Shown here: in pieces, positions 34,527-45,466 of the stretch
Layout: each line of letters begins with the position of its first letter
How positions within the stretch are numbered: the first letter of the stretch is position 1
Assembly: GCF_034140825.1 (NCBI RefSeq)
Contig: NC_089035.1
Location: forward strand, 42,152,001 to 42,216,000
Direction: 5' to 3'
Source: Oryza sativa Japonica Group
Lineage: Eukaryota; Streptophyta; Magnoliopsida; Poales; Poaceae
DNA: 64,000 nt
Program-made: the position numbers and the translations under genes
Notes under the pieces: model-generated
What the model saw: only the letters and a program-made list of their open reading frames with translations
Databases searched by the model: none
What the model was told of the DNA's origin: nothing

Positions 34527-35942
34527 TGTTGTCCCAGCTAGCTACTCCCAACTGCTGCTCCTGAACCTGAATGTTATGCATGCTATGTGCCAATGCACAC
34601 CCCTTTATATACAAGTTTCAGTGTCTAGCCAGTTAGGCACATTAATTTCCTCACATCCACGGCCCAAGTGCGTGCTTACAGCTAGCTGCTACGTTGCATT
34701 TGCAGCCTAACTAGCCATCTTCCTCCCATTTTTTCCACAGAAACAGCGGCTTGTTGGAGCTAAAAAATTCCACGAAACGTGGAAACTCGCCTCTGTTTTC
34801 TTGGCGTACTTAGACACAGCATGTATTCTTCCGCTTCATGGAATTCTTCCCTCATCAGCAGTACACAGAGTCGCGGAAGATCACTACTAATACCACACTA
34901 GTTTGTTTTTCCAACCGTATATCCGATTTTGCATTGAATTCTTACGTATATTCTTGACCAGTACGTGGAATTTCAGGTTTGGGGTGCTAACTGAATGGAA
35001 TGGTGGCTTGTACCGGAGTGACTTCCTGACGTGTGTTCATTGTTCTTTTGTCAGGTTAGCAGCACAACACTACCTTTCCATCGGTTGAGAACTCACCTGA
35101 ATACCTGATCCACATCAGTTACTATACACACGCATCTCATAGAATTTCTTCAGCATGGACGTACCACGAATTAAACCTATGGAATTATCTGGAATCTGTA
35201 TGACCTGGCACTAATTAAGTTTTTGAGATCAGATATGGGAAATACCTGAAAAGAAAAAAATATTATTATATATAGGAAATCATTAAATCATTTGTATCCT
35301 AATATAGAAACGGGTTCTAATCCCTCCACAGAATATTATCTCGTATACCTTTTTCTTCCGAATTTAATATAAATAGTCATAAAAAAATCTTAAAAAAACT
35401 AACAATTGTAGGTACAGTACATCTATCACTGCACCAAAAAGCAAGTTCAAATTCGACCTACACGATGAGAAAAAAAGAGATAAATTCAGCTATGAATAGT
35501 ACAGAGTATTTAACTATTTGCCACTCTTAGATTTGTTGTTTAACTATTTGTCACACATGTGCCAATGACATATGAGACCTCATGTGTATATGACATATAG
35601 GTCCAGGTGGTAAATTGTTAGTTGCCACAACTGAGAATGACAAATAGTTAATATCCCGAATAATAACACACCACCACACTACTATTTATATGTTGAAGTT
35701 GTATTTTTTATATCTTAATGTATAAATTGAGTTTGGGTCTAAAATTTTGTGTACTGATACATGTATGTTATATGAATATATCCCATTTTTTTAGAATTTC
35801 TTTATAACTATTTATATATTTTTTAAACAAAGGAGAGAGCATCCTCTCGAGATATAAATACAGTTTCCCATCCGAATACAATACGCTATTACAGCGCAAG
35901 CAATCGCGTGAATTTGACAACTGGCGCTGATGATGAACGATT
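34527..35942. promoter_or_regulatory. Promoter of the 334-aa glucanase and spacer
   Basis: On the minus strand, TATATAAAGG at about 34,604-34,612 is a good TATA box for the gene starting at 34,526. Upstream sequence to about 35,010 has a diverged second copy near 31,450. The block 35,508-35,660 is a small repeat (TATTTAACTATTTGCCACT) with a relative at 58,820-58,960. At 35,750-35,870 lies a fragment of the foldback MITE family seen at 25,366. Confidence 0.5.
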
Positions 35943-37286
35943 TCACTGGAAATTGATAGGGTAGACTGCTGTCTTGTTAGGGTAGAAGGCTCCAAAGTTT
36001 TGCTCCGTGGCTTCCCCGGGCTTCTGGTTCTCGTTGAACATGGCGAACACGTACGTCTCGATCACCCCGGGCCGCTTCGGCGTCCCCTTCTTCGCATGCT
36101 TAATCAGGTTCTGCACGTAGGTCCGCGCGATGTCGATCGTGGCCGAGTCCCCGCCGGCCGACGGCCACCCGCTCTCCGACACGACGATGCTGACGCCCGC
36201 CGCGCCGGCCTTGTCCAGCGCGGCGTAGACGGAGTCGACCATGGCGTCGAACAGGTTGGTGTAGACCAGGCCGGTGTTGGGGTCGGGCACCGTCGTGCCG
36301 GCCTGGAACGTGGCGTAGTTGAGGCTGATGTCCTTCTTGTTGCCGATGTAGGCGAAGTAGGGGTAGATGTTGGCGAGCAGCGGCGCGCCGGTGCTCGCCA
36401 GGAGCTTGGCCACGGCCGTCATGTAGGGCGCCGCGAACACGCCGGCCGAGGGCGGGAACGTGTTGGTGACGACGTCTAGCTTCACCGCCGTGGACGCCTT
36501 GACGCCGGTGATGCTCGCCGCGGCCAGGGCGGCGTTGATGTTCTGCATGACCGGGAGGATGTTCTGCGTGGGCTCGCCGGAGATCTCGTTGCCGACTGCG
36601 ATGTACTTGATGTTCACCGCCGGGACGAACGGCTTGACGTTCGCGTCGACCCAGGACGCGGCGGACGCCGGGTTGGCGGCGAGGTCGATGAGGATGTCGT
36701 TGGCGACGCCGACGATGAGGCCGATGCCTGTGCCGCGCAGGGCGTTCATGGCCTCGACGTCGGGCAAGTAGATGCGCATGTCTGTGATGCCATTGGATTT
36801 GTAGAGCTGCACGACGTCGCTCTTCGACGGGAGATCGTTGCCGATCATGCCGTAGCACACACCAACGGATTGCACGCCTGCACCACATGTATTTCATTCA
36901 GACAGAAAGCATCAGTACAAGCTCTGATCTTTAATTTGTTTCTACCTACCCAAATGGACCTAAGATCTCTTTGGACAAGTACAAAGTTTTTGCAGAAATT
37001 TCGTCGGAAATAGTTCAGTCCTTATAATTTTTTTTTCAAAATTCTTATGTTTCAAACAATGGGAAACTATTTTAAACTTTTGACGAGACATACCCTCATT
37101 GTCTACATGTCATCTAAATAGTTATAAAAAATTTAAAAAATTCAATCAGATAGATTAATATCAACAATACATATATCAATATTCAATAGTACAGGCGAAT
37201 CACGTACCTACAGGGATTGAGATAAAAACTCCAAGAAGCAGCAATGCAGCTGCAAAAACCAGGGAGAAACCTCGTATATTCACCAT
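35943..37286 (-). CDS. Secreted beta-1,3-glucanase, GH17 (337 aa)
   Basis: Second intact glucanase of the array, same direction and two-exon plan as its neighbour. Exon 1 is complement(37208-37286), giving a signal peptide of about 26 residues ([19 protein letters not shown]...). Exon 2 is complement(35943-36877), opening with [10 protein letters not shown]. The glutamates lie in [10 protein letters not shown] and [13 protein letters not shown]. The end is [11 protein letters not shown]. The intron is short (330 bp). A TATAAATC box lies about 120 bp upstream of the ATG. Compared with the 334-residue copy it differs at many surface positions and lacks its intron MITE, so the duplication is not very recent. 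Confidence 0.95.
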
Positions 37287-38912
37287 CTCTTGTGGTCTCA
37301 AACCTAGAGAGATGTAACAAATGTGGCGTATTCTGTACCTAGACCACCTATAGTTCACTTGGTTTCTGGATGTAATTTACAGAGTTCAAAGCAGAGCAGC
37401 TTGATTTATACTGGTACTCAGCAAGCAGATGAATGTGTGAATTGTTCCGGATAAACTATAAACACTCAGCATGCAGATGAGACTGAATAGGTTCCCGATA
37501 AGCTGCAAACCATAGTGCCAGAAAATCAAAATTCCAAATGTCAAGACATAAATACGGGATGATGAATCTGACCTCTCAAGGAATCCAACCAATGTTCATG
37601 ATGAATTTGATTAGCAAATCCTCTATTGCTTTATTTGACTGGTGTAATTATTTTATTTTCATTTTTTCCTTTATCTCCTTGCTTATGTGGTGGCTGGCGA
37701 ACTAATCTTGTTATATGTGGCTCCAGGAAAGTTGCCACTTTGAAATAGAGTTTGTGGGTCATCCTCATTTTGGTCGGAAAATTGGATCGACGTTCGAACA
37801 ACAGATTGTGGTGATGTTCTTTGGGGGTGAACAACAGATTGTGGTGATGTTCTTTGGGGGTGAAAACCCTAATCTAGTATTCCGACAACGTTGAAATTTC
37901 TTCATCGGCTCCCTGTTAAAGATGTTGCTTCTTGAGCTAAGTCTTTGGGACGAATATCTTGTATAGACCTTTCTAGTCACAATCGTCATTCGACATACTT
38001 TTTTTCATCTCAAAATAGAGCTATTTTTAGCTATGAACATAGACAAAAACTTGTCTAAATTCATATTAAATGTACGACAAAGAACATATTTTTTTATAAA
38101 AAGTGTTGTACGAGAGAGCACCTTCAATCGGACCTCATGTCATGGTTCAAATTGTTTAATGAAAGCCCCCAACTTCAAAGAAGAAGAAGAAGCAGGTTGT
38201 CACAAAGGCAGCGTGACACAATCAAATTGTTTTAAGTTTTTTCATTCCCTTTTTGCCTTTGTCAGATAATATTACTTCCATTTATCATTTTATCCAAAAA
38301 TACTATAGTACAACAATGGTTTAATGATGTGGAGGAAAAGGAAATACCTCCTCCGGTCATTAATATATACCGTTTATACCATCGTACTCCCTCCATCCCA
38401 AAATATAAGTGATTTTTAGACGGATGGGACACATAGTCCTATGAATCTGGACATGCTCCCTATTCAGATTCATAGTACTAGGAAGTGTCACATTCATTCA
38501 AAATCCCTTATATTTAGGGACGGAGAGAGTACATGTAGTATATAGAATCAAATTATTCATTACACGAATTTATTTGAGACAGCTAAATACGACAACTTGT
38601 TTATGTGTTATCTAGATGTAACGTACAAATATTATATAGATCGACCATGTGCAAATTAGTCTGTTCCAAAAGTTACCGTGCATTCCTACCTTTCCAAATC
38701 CAACCAAAATATTCGTTAACCAAATGTTACAATTGAAACATGAGCTTGTTTAAAAGTACATATGTGCACATGTGGTGGGTGAGTGTTCAACGACTGTTCA
38801 TGTTCAACATCTGGCACATACAAATTCTAACAGATTTTGATTCGTAAGCACCAGATTAAGCACATGATATATACTGTACGACGTAGTACATATTCCGTAT
38901 TGGAGTAATTTT
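37287..38912. other. Spacer between glucanases; tandem 33-mer and MITE
   Basis: The TATA region of the 337-residue glucanase is at 37,403-37,410 (minus strand). At about 37,795-37,862 a 33-bp unit starting GAACAACAGATTGTGGTGATG is present twice in tandem. A Stowaway-type MITE lies at 38,385-38,531 (TACTCCCTCCATCCCAAAAT and inverse). No further gene is supported. Confidence 0.6.
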
Positions 38913-40465
38913 TCAGAAAGTGATTGGGTAAACCGGTGTCTTGTCTTGGATTGAACAGCCCAAACTTCTTCTCCGTGGCGTCGCCTTCCTTCCGGTTCTC
39001 GTTGAACAAGGCGAACACGTACACCTCCATCTGCCCGGGCTTCTTCGGCGTGCCTTGGGCGACGTGGTCGATCAGATTCTGGTTGTACGCCCGCGCGTTC
39101 TCCACGGTGGCCCCCTTCCCGCCGTCCGACGGCCACCCGCTCTCCGACACCACGACGTCGACGACGCTGCTTCCGCCGCCGCTCACCTTCTCCACCGCGG
39201 CGCGGACGGCGTCGACCATGGCGTCGAAGAGGTTCGTGTAGCTCAGCCCGCCGCCGTTGGGGTCGCTCACCGTGGTCGAGCTCGGCTGGAAGAGCGCGTA
39301 GCTGAGGTCGATGTCCTGGCTGTCCCTGTACGCGAAGTAGGGGTACACGTTGGCCAGGAGCGGCGCGCCGTTGCCGGTGAGGAACCTCACGATGGGCTCC
39401 ATGACGGATGGGTTGGTGAACACGCCGGCGGACGGCGGCGATGAGGCGGCGAGCGTGTCCATCTTGATGGCGGTGGTCACCTTGATGCTGTCCGCGAGGC
39501 CTGCGGACGCGAGGGCGGCCTGGACGTTCTGCATGGCCGGGAGGATGCTCGCCGCGTCGCCGGTGCCGGTGAGCTCGTTGCCGACGACGATGTACTTGAT
39601 CTTGACGTCCGGGTAGTAAGCCTTCACGTTGTCCTGGACCCAGGAGTCCGCGTTGGCCGCGAGCTGGCCGACGTCGTTCCGTTCGCCGACGTCGAGGGCG
39701 AGGTCGATGCCCGAGCCGCGCAGGGCGTCGAGGGCCTCGCGGTCGGCGGAGTAGATGCGCATGGCGCCGATGCCGTTGGACTTGTAGAGCTGCACGACGT
39801 TGCTCCGCGACGGGAGGCCGTCGCCGTTCATGCCGTAGCACACGCCGATGGATCGCATGCTGCACCAAATCTCAGCATACGCACGCACAAGCGTACGGGT
39901 TCAGTGACAACGAGCACAGTATCGCACGGTAGGCTTGACATATGTGGCCAGATGACTAGTTTTCGGGTAAGCACTCAATTCATCCAGATCCAAATTAAAT
40001 CGTAAATTTGACATTATCATACTGATGTCCACTAATTTTAGGACAAGTACTTACGATTTACAAAGGTGTGACGAGAAAAACGAGCTAATGCATACTGCAC
40101 GCCAAAATCTAGAGTCAACGGCTATGAATAATTTTGTTAACTACAGTTGGAGATTTACAAATAGACTTGAATAAAAGTTTCTTCTTTAGTGTTGCTATTA
40201 TTAGTTTTTCATCTTCATGTCTTAGGTTTTATGAGCTCTCTTTTAAGCCAGTTATATAATAAGTGGCTATAACTTCTTTTTTAAGGGAAGCTATAACTTT
40301 ATAAAACACAAGCAGGAATACATTTACATTATCTTTAAAAAAAAACTTAGTACTTACGACCTACATATAACGAAGCTTAGCAATATGTGTACCTGAAGGA
40401 AAGGAGGCGAAGGCTGCAATGGCCAAAGCCGCTGCAAGCACAGGAACAACGCCTTGCATAGACAT
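38913..40465 (-). CDS. Beta-1,3-glucanase, GH17, frame-disturbed copy
   Basis: Third minus-strand glucanase. Exon 1, complement(40393-40465), encodes a normal signal peptide and ends in phase 1 at CAG/GTACAC. Exon 2 begins after the acceptor at 39,859. Here only one base (C) precedes the codons ATG-CGA-TCC (MRSIGVCYG), where both intact paralogs have two, so normal splicing would shift the frame and stop after about 11 codons. The catalytic core is otherwise open, with [10 protein letters not shown] and [13 protein letters not shown]. Near the end one extra base after FGLFNP diverts the frame from the expected PVYPITF stop (38,913-38,915) and extends it to 38,827. It is either a young pseudogene or a copy translated without a signal peptide. 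TATAAAAG lies about 80 bp upstream of the ATG. Confidence 0.7.
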
Positions 40466-41361
40466 CTTCTGCTGCTACTAGTTTGATCTGTTGCACTTGA
40501 ACTCGATCTGGATGTAAGAAAATGCAACGCTGCAAGCTTGCTTTTATAGTCACGCTGCTCGGAATTTCCAGGCGAAGACTGGACAAGATCAATACAAATG
40601 GGATTGACATACGTTCATTTACTGTTCATTCGTCACCACATAAACAAGCTCCGTGTTTTTTTTTCCTTTCCTCCTGGGTTAGCCAACCCCGTCGCACACG
40701 GGTGAGTGCAGAGTAGATACACCTCTGCAGACTTAAGAGCTCAAGTCAAAATAAGCCGCTACTTGTTGGACGGTTCTGGCTAAAATCTTCCAATGCTTTG
40801 TTCAAAAAAAAAATCTACCAATGCCAACCTCTGAATCCTTCTTGACCACACACGTACACACGCTAATTTGGAACTCCAAGACTACCCGGCACATCACGGC
40901 ATAGAGTACTCAGTACAGTGAGGCTCATGAAAGTTTAAAGTTGAGGGAATGACCCTCGATGTTGTACTGAAGTATCGTTGTTTGAGGGAATGGCCCTCGA
41001 TGTGCTTAAAATTTGTCAAATTACAACAGGCTGAGGAAAACAAATTGCATTGCAGAAAAATATCCTGTAAATATATGATACAACAGCTGTGATCTTACTG
41101 AACAAACAAAGCTCATAGGGGCAGTCATCCATACCTCATGTCATAACAGTAGTGAGCTATTTGCCTGATGGTGGGATGAGATTACAAGGCTAACAAAAGA
41201 TTAGCCTCTCTAATTGGTTGTCGATCCCTTAACTGCACTTCAAGTAATAAATGATATTTTTAGACTCTTCAATGATGCCCCAACTGTACACTGTAATTTC
41301 CTTCTGAGTTTCGCACCTGCTTGCTAGTATACAAGATAACCAGAATAAGTCCTTCAGTTTG
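40466..41361. other. Glucanase promoter and intergenic DNA
   Basis: CTATAAAAGC on the minus strand at 40,542-40,550 is the TATA box of the frame-disturbed glucanase. The rest, to the RecA stop codon, is the RecA 3' side and AT-rich spacer, with two copies of a GAGGGAATG(A/G)CCCTCGATGT motif at about 40,945 and 40,985. Confidence 0.5.
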
Positions 41362-44300
41362 TCACCTTTCAAAGAATTGTCTCCTCATGGTACCGCAGAT
41401 TTCATCCGCCACAGCAGCATTTTCACGTAGGAATTTCTCAGCTTCTGCCTTGTTTGGAAGGAACTCACCATTGATCCAATACCCAGAATCATCCTTCATA
41501 ATAACCCCAAGGGAAGAAGCCAGCTCCAGGATCTCTGATTCGTAGCAGATCCCCTTCCCAAATCTGATGTCAATGCCAGCTTCCTTCAGAGTTGCTGGAG
41601 CTAATTTGTTCTTGATTATCTGCACTGATATACCGATGCCAGTAGCCTGAAATGGCAGAATTTTCTTAATTGCATATTTACAAATGCTGTACACTTTACC
41701 TAGAATAATGCGCGCTCTTGTCTAGTGCTAGTATTCTAAGGAGGGAACCGGAGAAGGGAAATGAGAAGCATGAAAAGTTATGTACAATACCTGGGCCTCA
41801 TTGTAGCGTAATTCCCTTCTTGAAGTCCTCATTCTGACTGCAGCATAGAATCCTAATGCATTGCCGCCACAAGCTACCTCCTTGAAGATTCCAGGAGTCT
41901 GATTTGAGCTCAACTTTGTTCTAACCTGCAAACATTAGCAATCAGAAGCTCTAAATAAGTTAGGCAGCATCAACACTAAACGATATTGAAGTATGCCATC
42001 CTGGTTAGTGCAAAAAAAGCAATCATCCCAAACCTGATTAACAAAAATAATCAGCGTTTCAGAGCGACTTAGTGTGTGCTGAATTTTTCGAAGTGCCCGA
42101 GTCATCAAGCGGGACTGCACATCTTCAGAATTCATATATATTTCACCTTCAAGTTCACATCTGGGAATAAGTGCTGCAACCTGTCAGAAGTCCAGTAAAA
42201 GCAAGGTAAACAAATATGTAGCAAAGCACAAGATATCAAATACATATTAGAAAAATGGATGTCCTGACAGTATGACAGTGCTAAAGAGCATCAGAAGTGA
42301 ATAGCAGTCCAATTTTCAAATTTAGTAACTACTTATCCAAGTATTAGGCCTGTCATAGTAGGGAATGCATAAAATTTTAATAAGCCAATAAGGAATCAAA
42401 TAGAAGAGAAAAAACTAATCCAAACTGACATTGCGGAAGAAACATACACTATCGACAACAACAACATCAATTGATCCACCAACAAGAGTGTTCACTATGC
42501 TCAAAGAATTTTCAGCAGAGTCAGGTTGGGCTATCAGGAGCTTTTCAACGTTTACACCAATGGCTTCGGCAACAGAAGGGTTAAAAGCATTTTCTGCATC
42601 AATATAAGCACAGCAGCCTGCAAATAGTCCCAGTCACAACTCCAATCATATAATGTAAAATTTAGAAGAAGGGTATACTCCAAAAAGAACAGCAAGGACC
42701 ATAAACAAATACAGACCTCCTTTCTTTTGCGCTTCCTTGACAACATGAAGGGCGAGTGTTGTCTTCCCAGAGGCCTCTTTTCCAAATAATTCAACCATTC
42801 TACCCTGTTAAATATCTACAATAATTTTCAAACAGCACAACTAAAAGCAGTGTTCAAAACAGTATGCCACTACACTCACTGATCATATCAATCAAGGTAA
42901 GCCTGCAGTTTTAACTCTAAACATATATGCTATCAAGAAAAAAAAAAGGATGGATGATATGGACACATTTGACAGAAGTAAAGCTAAGCAAGATATGGGC
43001 ATCAGTTCTACCTATAAATATATTTCCTAATCAGAAATACCATAGACAAAATGCAATTTTTTGTTGTCCAGCAAGAAGGAAAATACTGCCATCAACAAAT
43101 AGTATTTTCACAACTAAAGAAGAGGGCTTTTGGCACTAATTTAACTAGTTCAACACATCATGGAGATTTCATTGGATTAACACAAAAGGGAAATTAGACA
43201 TCAAAAGATGAAAAGCCCCACATGACACATTTGACTTTTAGAGTTCCCATTGCAACAAAATAGTGAACTAAGGCCGTGTTTAGTTTCCCCCCTATTCCCA
43301 ACTTTCCATCACATCATACCACATCAAAAACTTTCCTACACACATAAACTTCCAACTTTTTTTCCAAACTCCCAACTTTCTTCAAACTTCCAACTTTTTT
43401 CAGGAACTAAACACACCCTAACTGAACAATAACACCATGCAGAAGACTTATTTGAACTTTGATCCTTATGTGTTATATCAGAAATATATGATTTAGGACC
43501 AAGGTAATATCATATGGAATGATATAGTGATAAAGAGTAATGATATCATTGGAATACTAAATATCTAGAATTCTAGATCTGGACAATATGAAAGCACATC
43601 ATGACCTTTGGTAATCCACCAATGCCAAGAGCAATATCAAGCTTAAGAGAACCAGTGGAGATCACAGGTGTGCGCCTTGTGCGGGAGAACCGCTCCAAAC
43701 ATAAATTAGATTCTCTATCAAAATCACTTGCGAGTTGAGAGACAGCGACACTTAGTGTCGACTCTTTCTCGAGAACTTTTACACCATCGAGTGGGGGATC
43801 AGTCTCATAGTCTAATTGCACATCAACTGAAAAGAATCATATCATTAGAAGGAAAAAAGAAATGAAATGTTTGTACGGCAGAAACTGTGAGTATTGATAA
43901 TAAGTGGACAAACATTGAGCATACCTGAGGTTGACATCGAACAACTTTTTGATAAGAACCAACAAAATCTGTCGTTTATCCAATTCTAGCAAATCACAGG
44001 GAAGTAAAGATGGACTGCATTACTTCGTAGTTCAAATATTTGACACATATATCATAAATTCAAGAAAAATAAAGCGTTCCAGATCTTAATGTTTTAAGAG
44101 CGGCAAGCTGTGAACCAAACATCACATACATTATAAGTGTTTTTTCATTAACAACTTGAGCTGAACATATCTGTGTTCCGTATTATTGTCAGAATGGAAG
44201 AAAAAAAATGAAATCCAACGTTTGTTGGAACACTTGACAGAACACAAAAGGCAGAACCATACTACACTGCGCAGAGCTCATTTTCTCCTCACACACTCAC

Positions 44301-44569
44301 AACCCACTCACTGACTCACATCGGTACTTACGGGCAAAAACCTGGAGCCGCCTAAGTGAAACGCTAATACCCTCGCTCTTTTTAATCCCCTGAGTTTCAA
44401 ATTCCCACAAATTCAGTCTAAAACGCAAAATCAATCAACACCACACTTGGATACCCCCTCTTCTAAATCTATCTCAAGCTGGAAAGAGGGCCTTAGAGAT
44501 GGGGAAGTATTCGAGGGCGTACCTGGAGGGGAAAGCGGCGGAGAGGAGAGGACACGGGAGGCGCGCCAT
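41362..44569 (-). CDS. Organellar RecA homolog (378 aa, eight exons)
   Basis: RecA-type recombinase that pairs homologous DNA in mitochondria or plastids; closest by memory to plant RECA2/RECA3. Exons as complement: 44523-44569, 43925-43968, 43606-43826, 42717-42804, 42448-42617, 42034-42180, 41791-41925, 41362-41646; they join in frame to 1137 nt. Residues 1-30 form a basic/hydrophobic targeting peptide ([16 protein letters not shown]). Walker A is GKEASGKT at 112-119, Walker B VVVVDS at 185-190, with FVNQV and [15 protein letters not shown] in the core. The second exon is only 44 nt and its acceptor (AACGACAG) has a poor pyrimidine tract, so the 5' end is the least certain part. An alternative start, MSTSVDVQ, lies in that exon. 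TGGGCC (site II-like) motifs lie upstream at about 44,920-44,990. Confidence 0.9.
43272..43418. repeat. Short MITE in a RecA intron
   Basis: The ends GGCCGTGTTTAGTTTCC and GGAACTAAACACACCC are an inverted pair; the body carries repeated CCAACTTTC motifs. It is a relative of 9,590-9,736 and lies in the intron between RecA exons 3 and 4. Confidence 0.7.
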
Positions 44570-45042
44570 TACAGAAGCCCGCGCCGGAGAGGTTGGCACG
44601 GGCGGCAGATCTCCGGAGGAGAGCGGAGGAGGCTACGAGAGCTCGCATGGAGGCTGGGCAGGGAAGCGCACACGGCTGGGCGGCGGGGCAGTCGCAAGCG
44701 AAGGGGGCGGGGGCGCCGCCGCGCCGGGAGCAGGCGCCGCCGGTGGTGGAGGATTCGAACGCGCCGCCACACGCGAAGCCGTTGCAAGCGGGAGGGGAAG
44801 AACCCGCCGTCGCGTACTCGCGTATAGCCGCCGCCCGCCGCGCCCTCCGGACGAGGGGAAAGAAGAGGGCGGCAATAAAAACTGGGCCGAACAGCGCTAC
44901 ACTATTGGGTCGCCTCGCAACGGTGGCCCATTACTCTATGACGGCTCGGCCCAACAGGAAAACACCGTGCTCGCCCAGTCCACGGCCCTGTTTTGCAGAG
45001 CTTAACAGTCTCATCTTGGCTTATATTTATGCTTATCATAAG
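44570..45042 (-). promoter_or_regulatory. RecA 5' leader and promoter region
   Basis: GC-rich DNA (44,570-44,880) upstream of the RecA start, open in several frames but without recognisable protein, is best read as leader and promoter. Several GGCCCA/TGGGCC motifs at 44,885-44,990 are typical of plant housekeeping and organelle-related promoters. No TATA box is evident. Confidence 0.45.
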
Positions 45043-45424
45043 TAAGGGGACTATCCGGTAAAAATGAGCTAAGTATTAAAAACTCGTGAAAATCATGCCT
45101 AAAAGTTTTGTAAATTCATAAAAAAAATACTAGGGATAGGTGTAGATATGAAATACATTCTCACCAAATCTCAAGTTCAAACTTAACTTCGTTTAGGAGT
45201 AACAAAAAAGACAAATTTCAGGTGAATAGTAACAGGACACTGTTCACCTGAAATTTGTCTTTTTTTTTCTCATAAACGAACTTGGGTTTGGAGTTGAAAT
45301 TTGGTGAGAATGTATTTTATATCTACACTTATCTCTATTATTTTTTTCATAAATTTACGAAACTTTTAGGTATGATTTTCACGAGTTTTCAACATTTAAC
45401 TCATTTTCACCGGATATGTCCTCA
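45043..45424. repeat. Long foldback MITE
   Basis: A near-complete 380-bp hairpin. The arms pair from GGACTATCCGGTAAAAATGAG against its inverse near 45,402-45,422, through CGTGAAAATCATGCC and TTCTCACCAAAT, to a central AGACAAATTTCAGGTGAA against its complement. No coding. Confidence 0.85.
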
Positions 45425-45466
45425 GTAAGTAAAACTTTAAATTTTCGAACTTAGATTTAGAGCTAA

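Noticed and set aside
38804-39868. 354-residue minus-strand frame rich in Arg and His
   Set aside because: Out-of-frame shadow of the third glucanase, which keeps GH17 motifs in the neighbouring frame.
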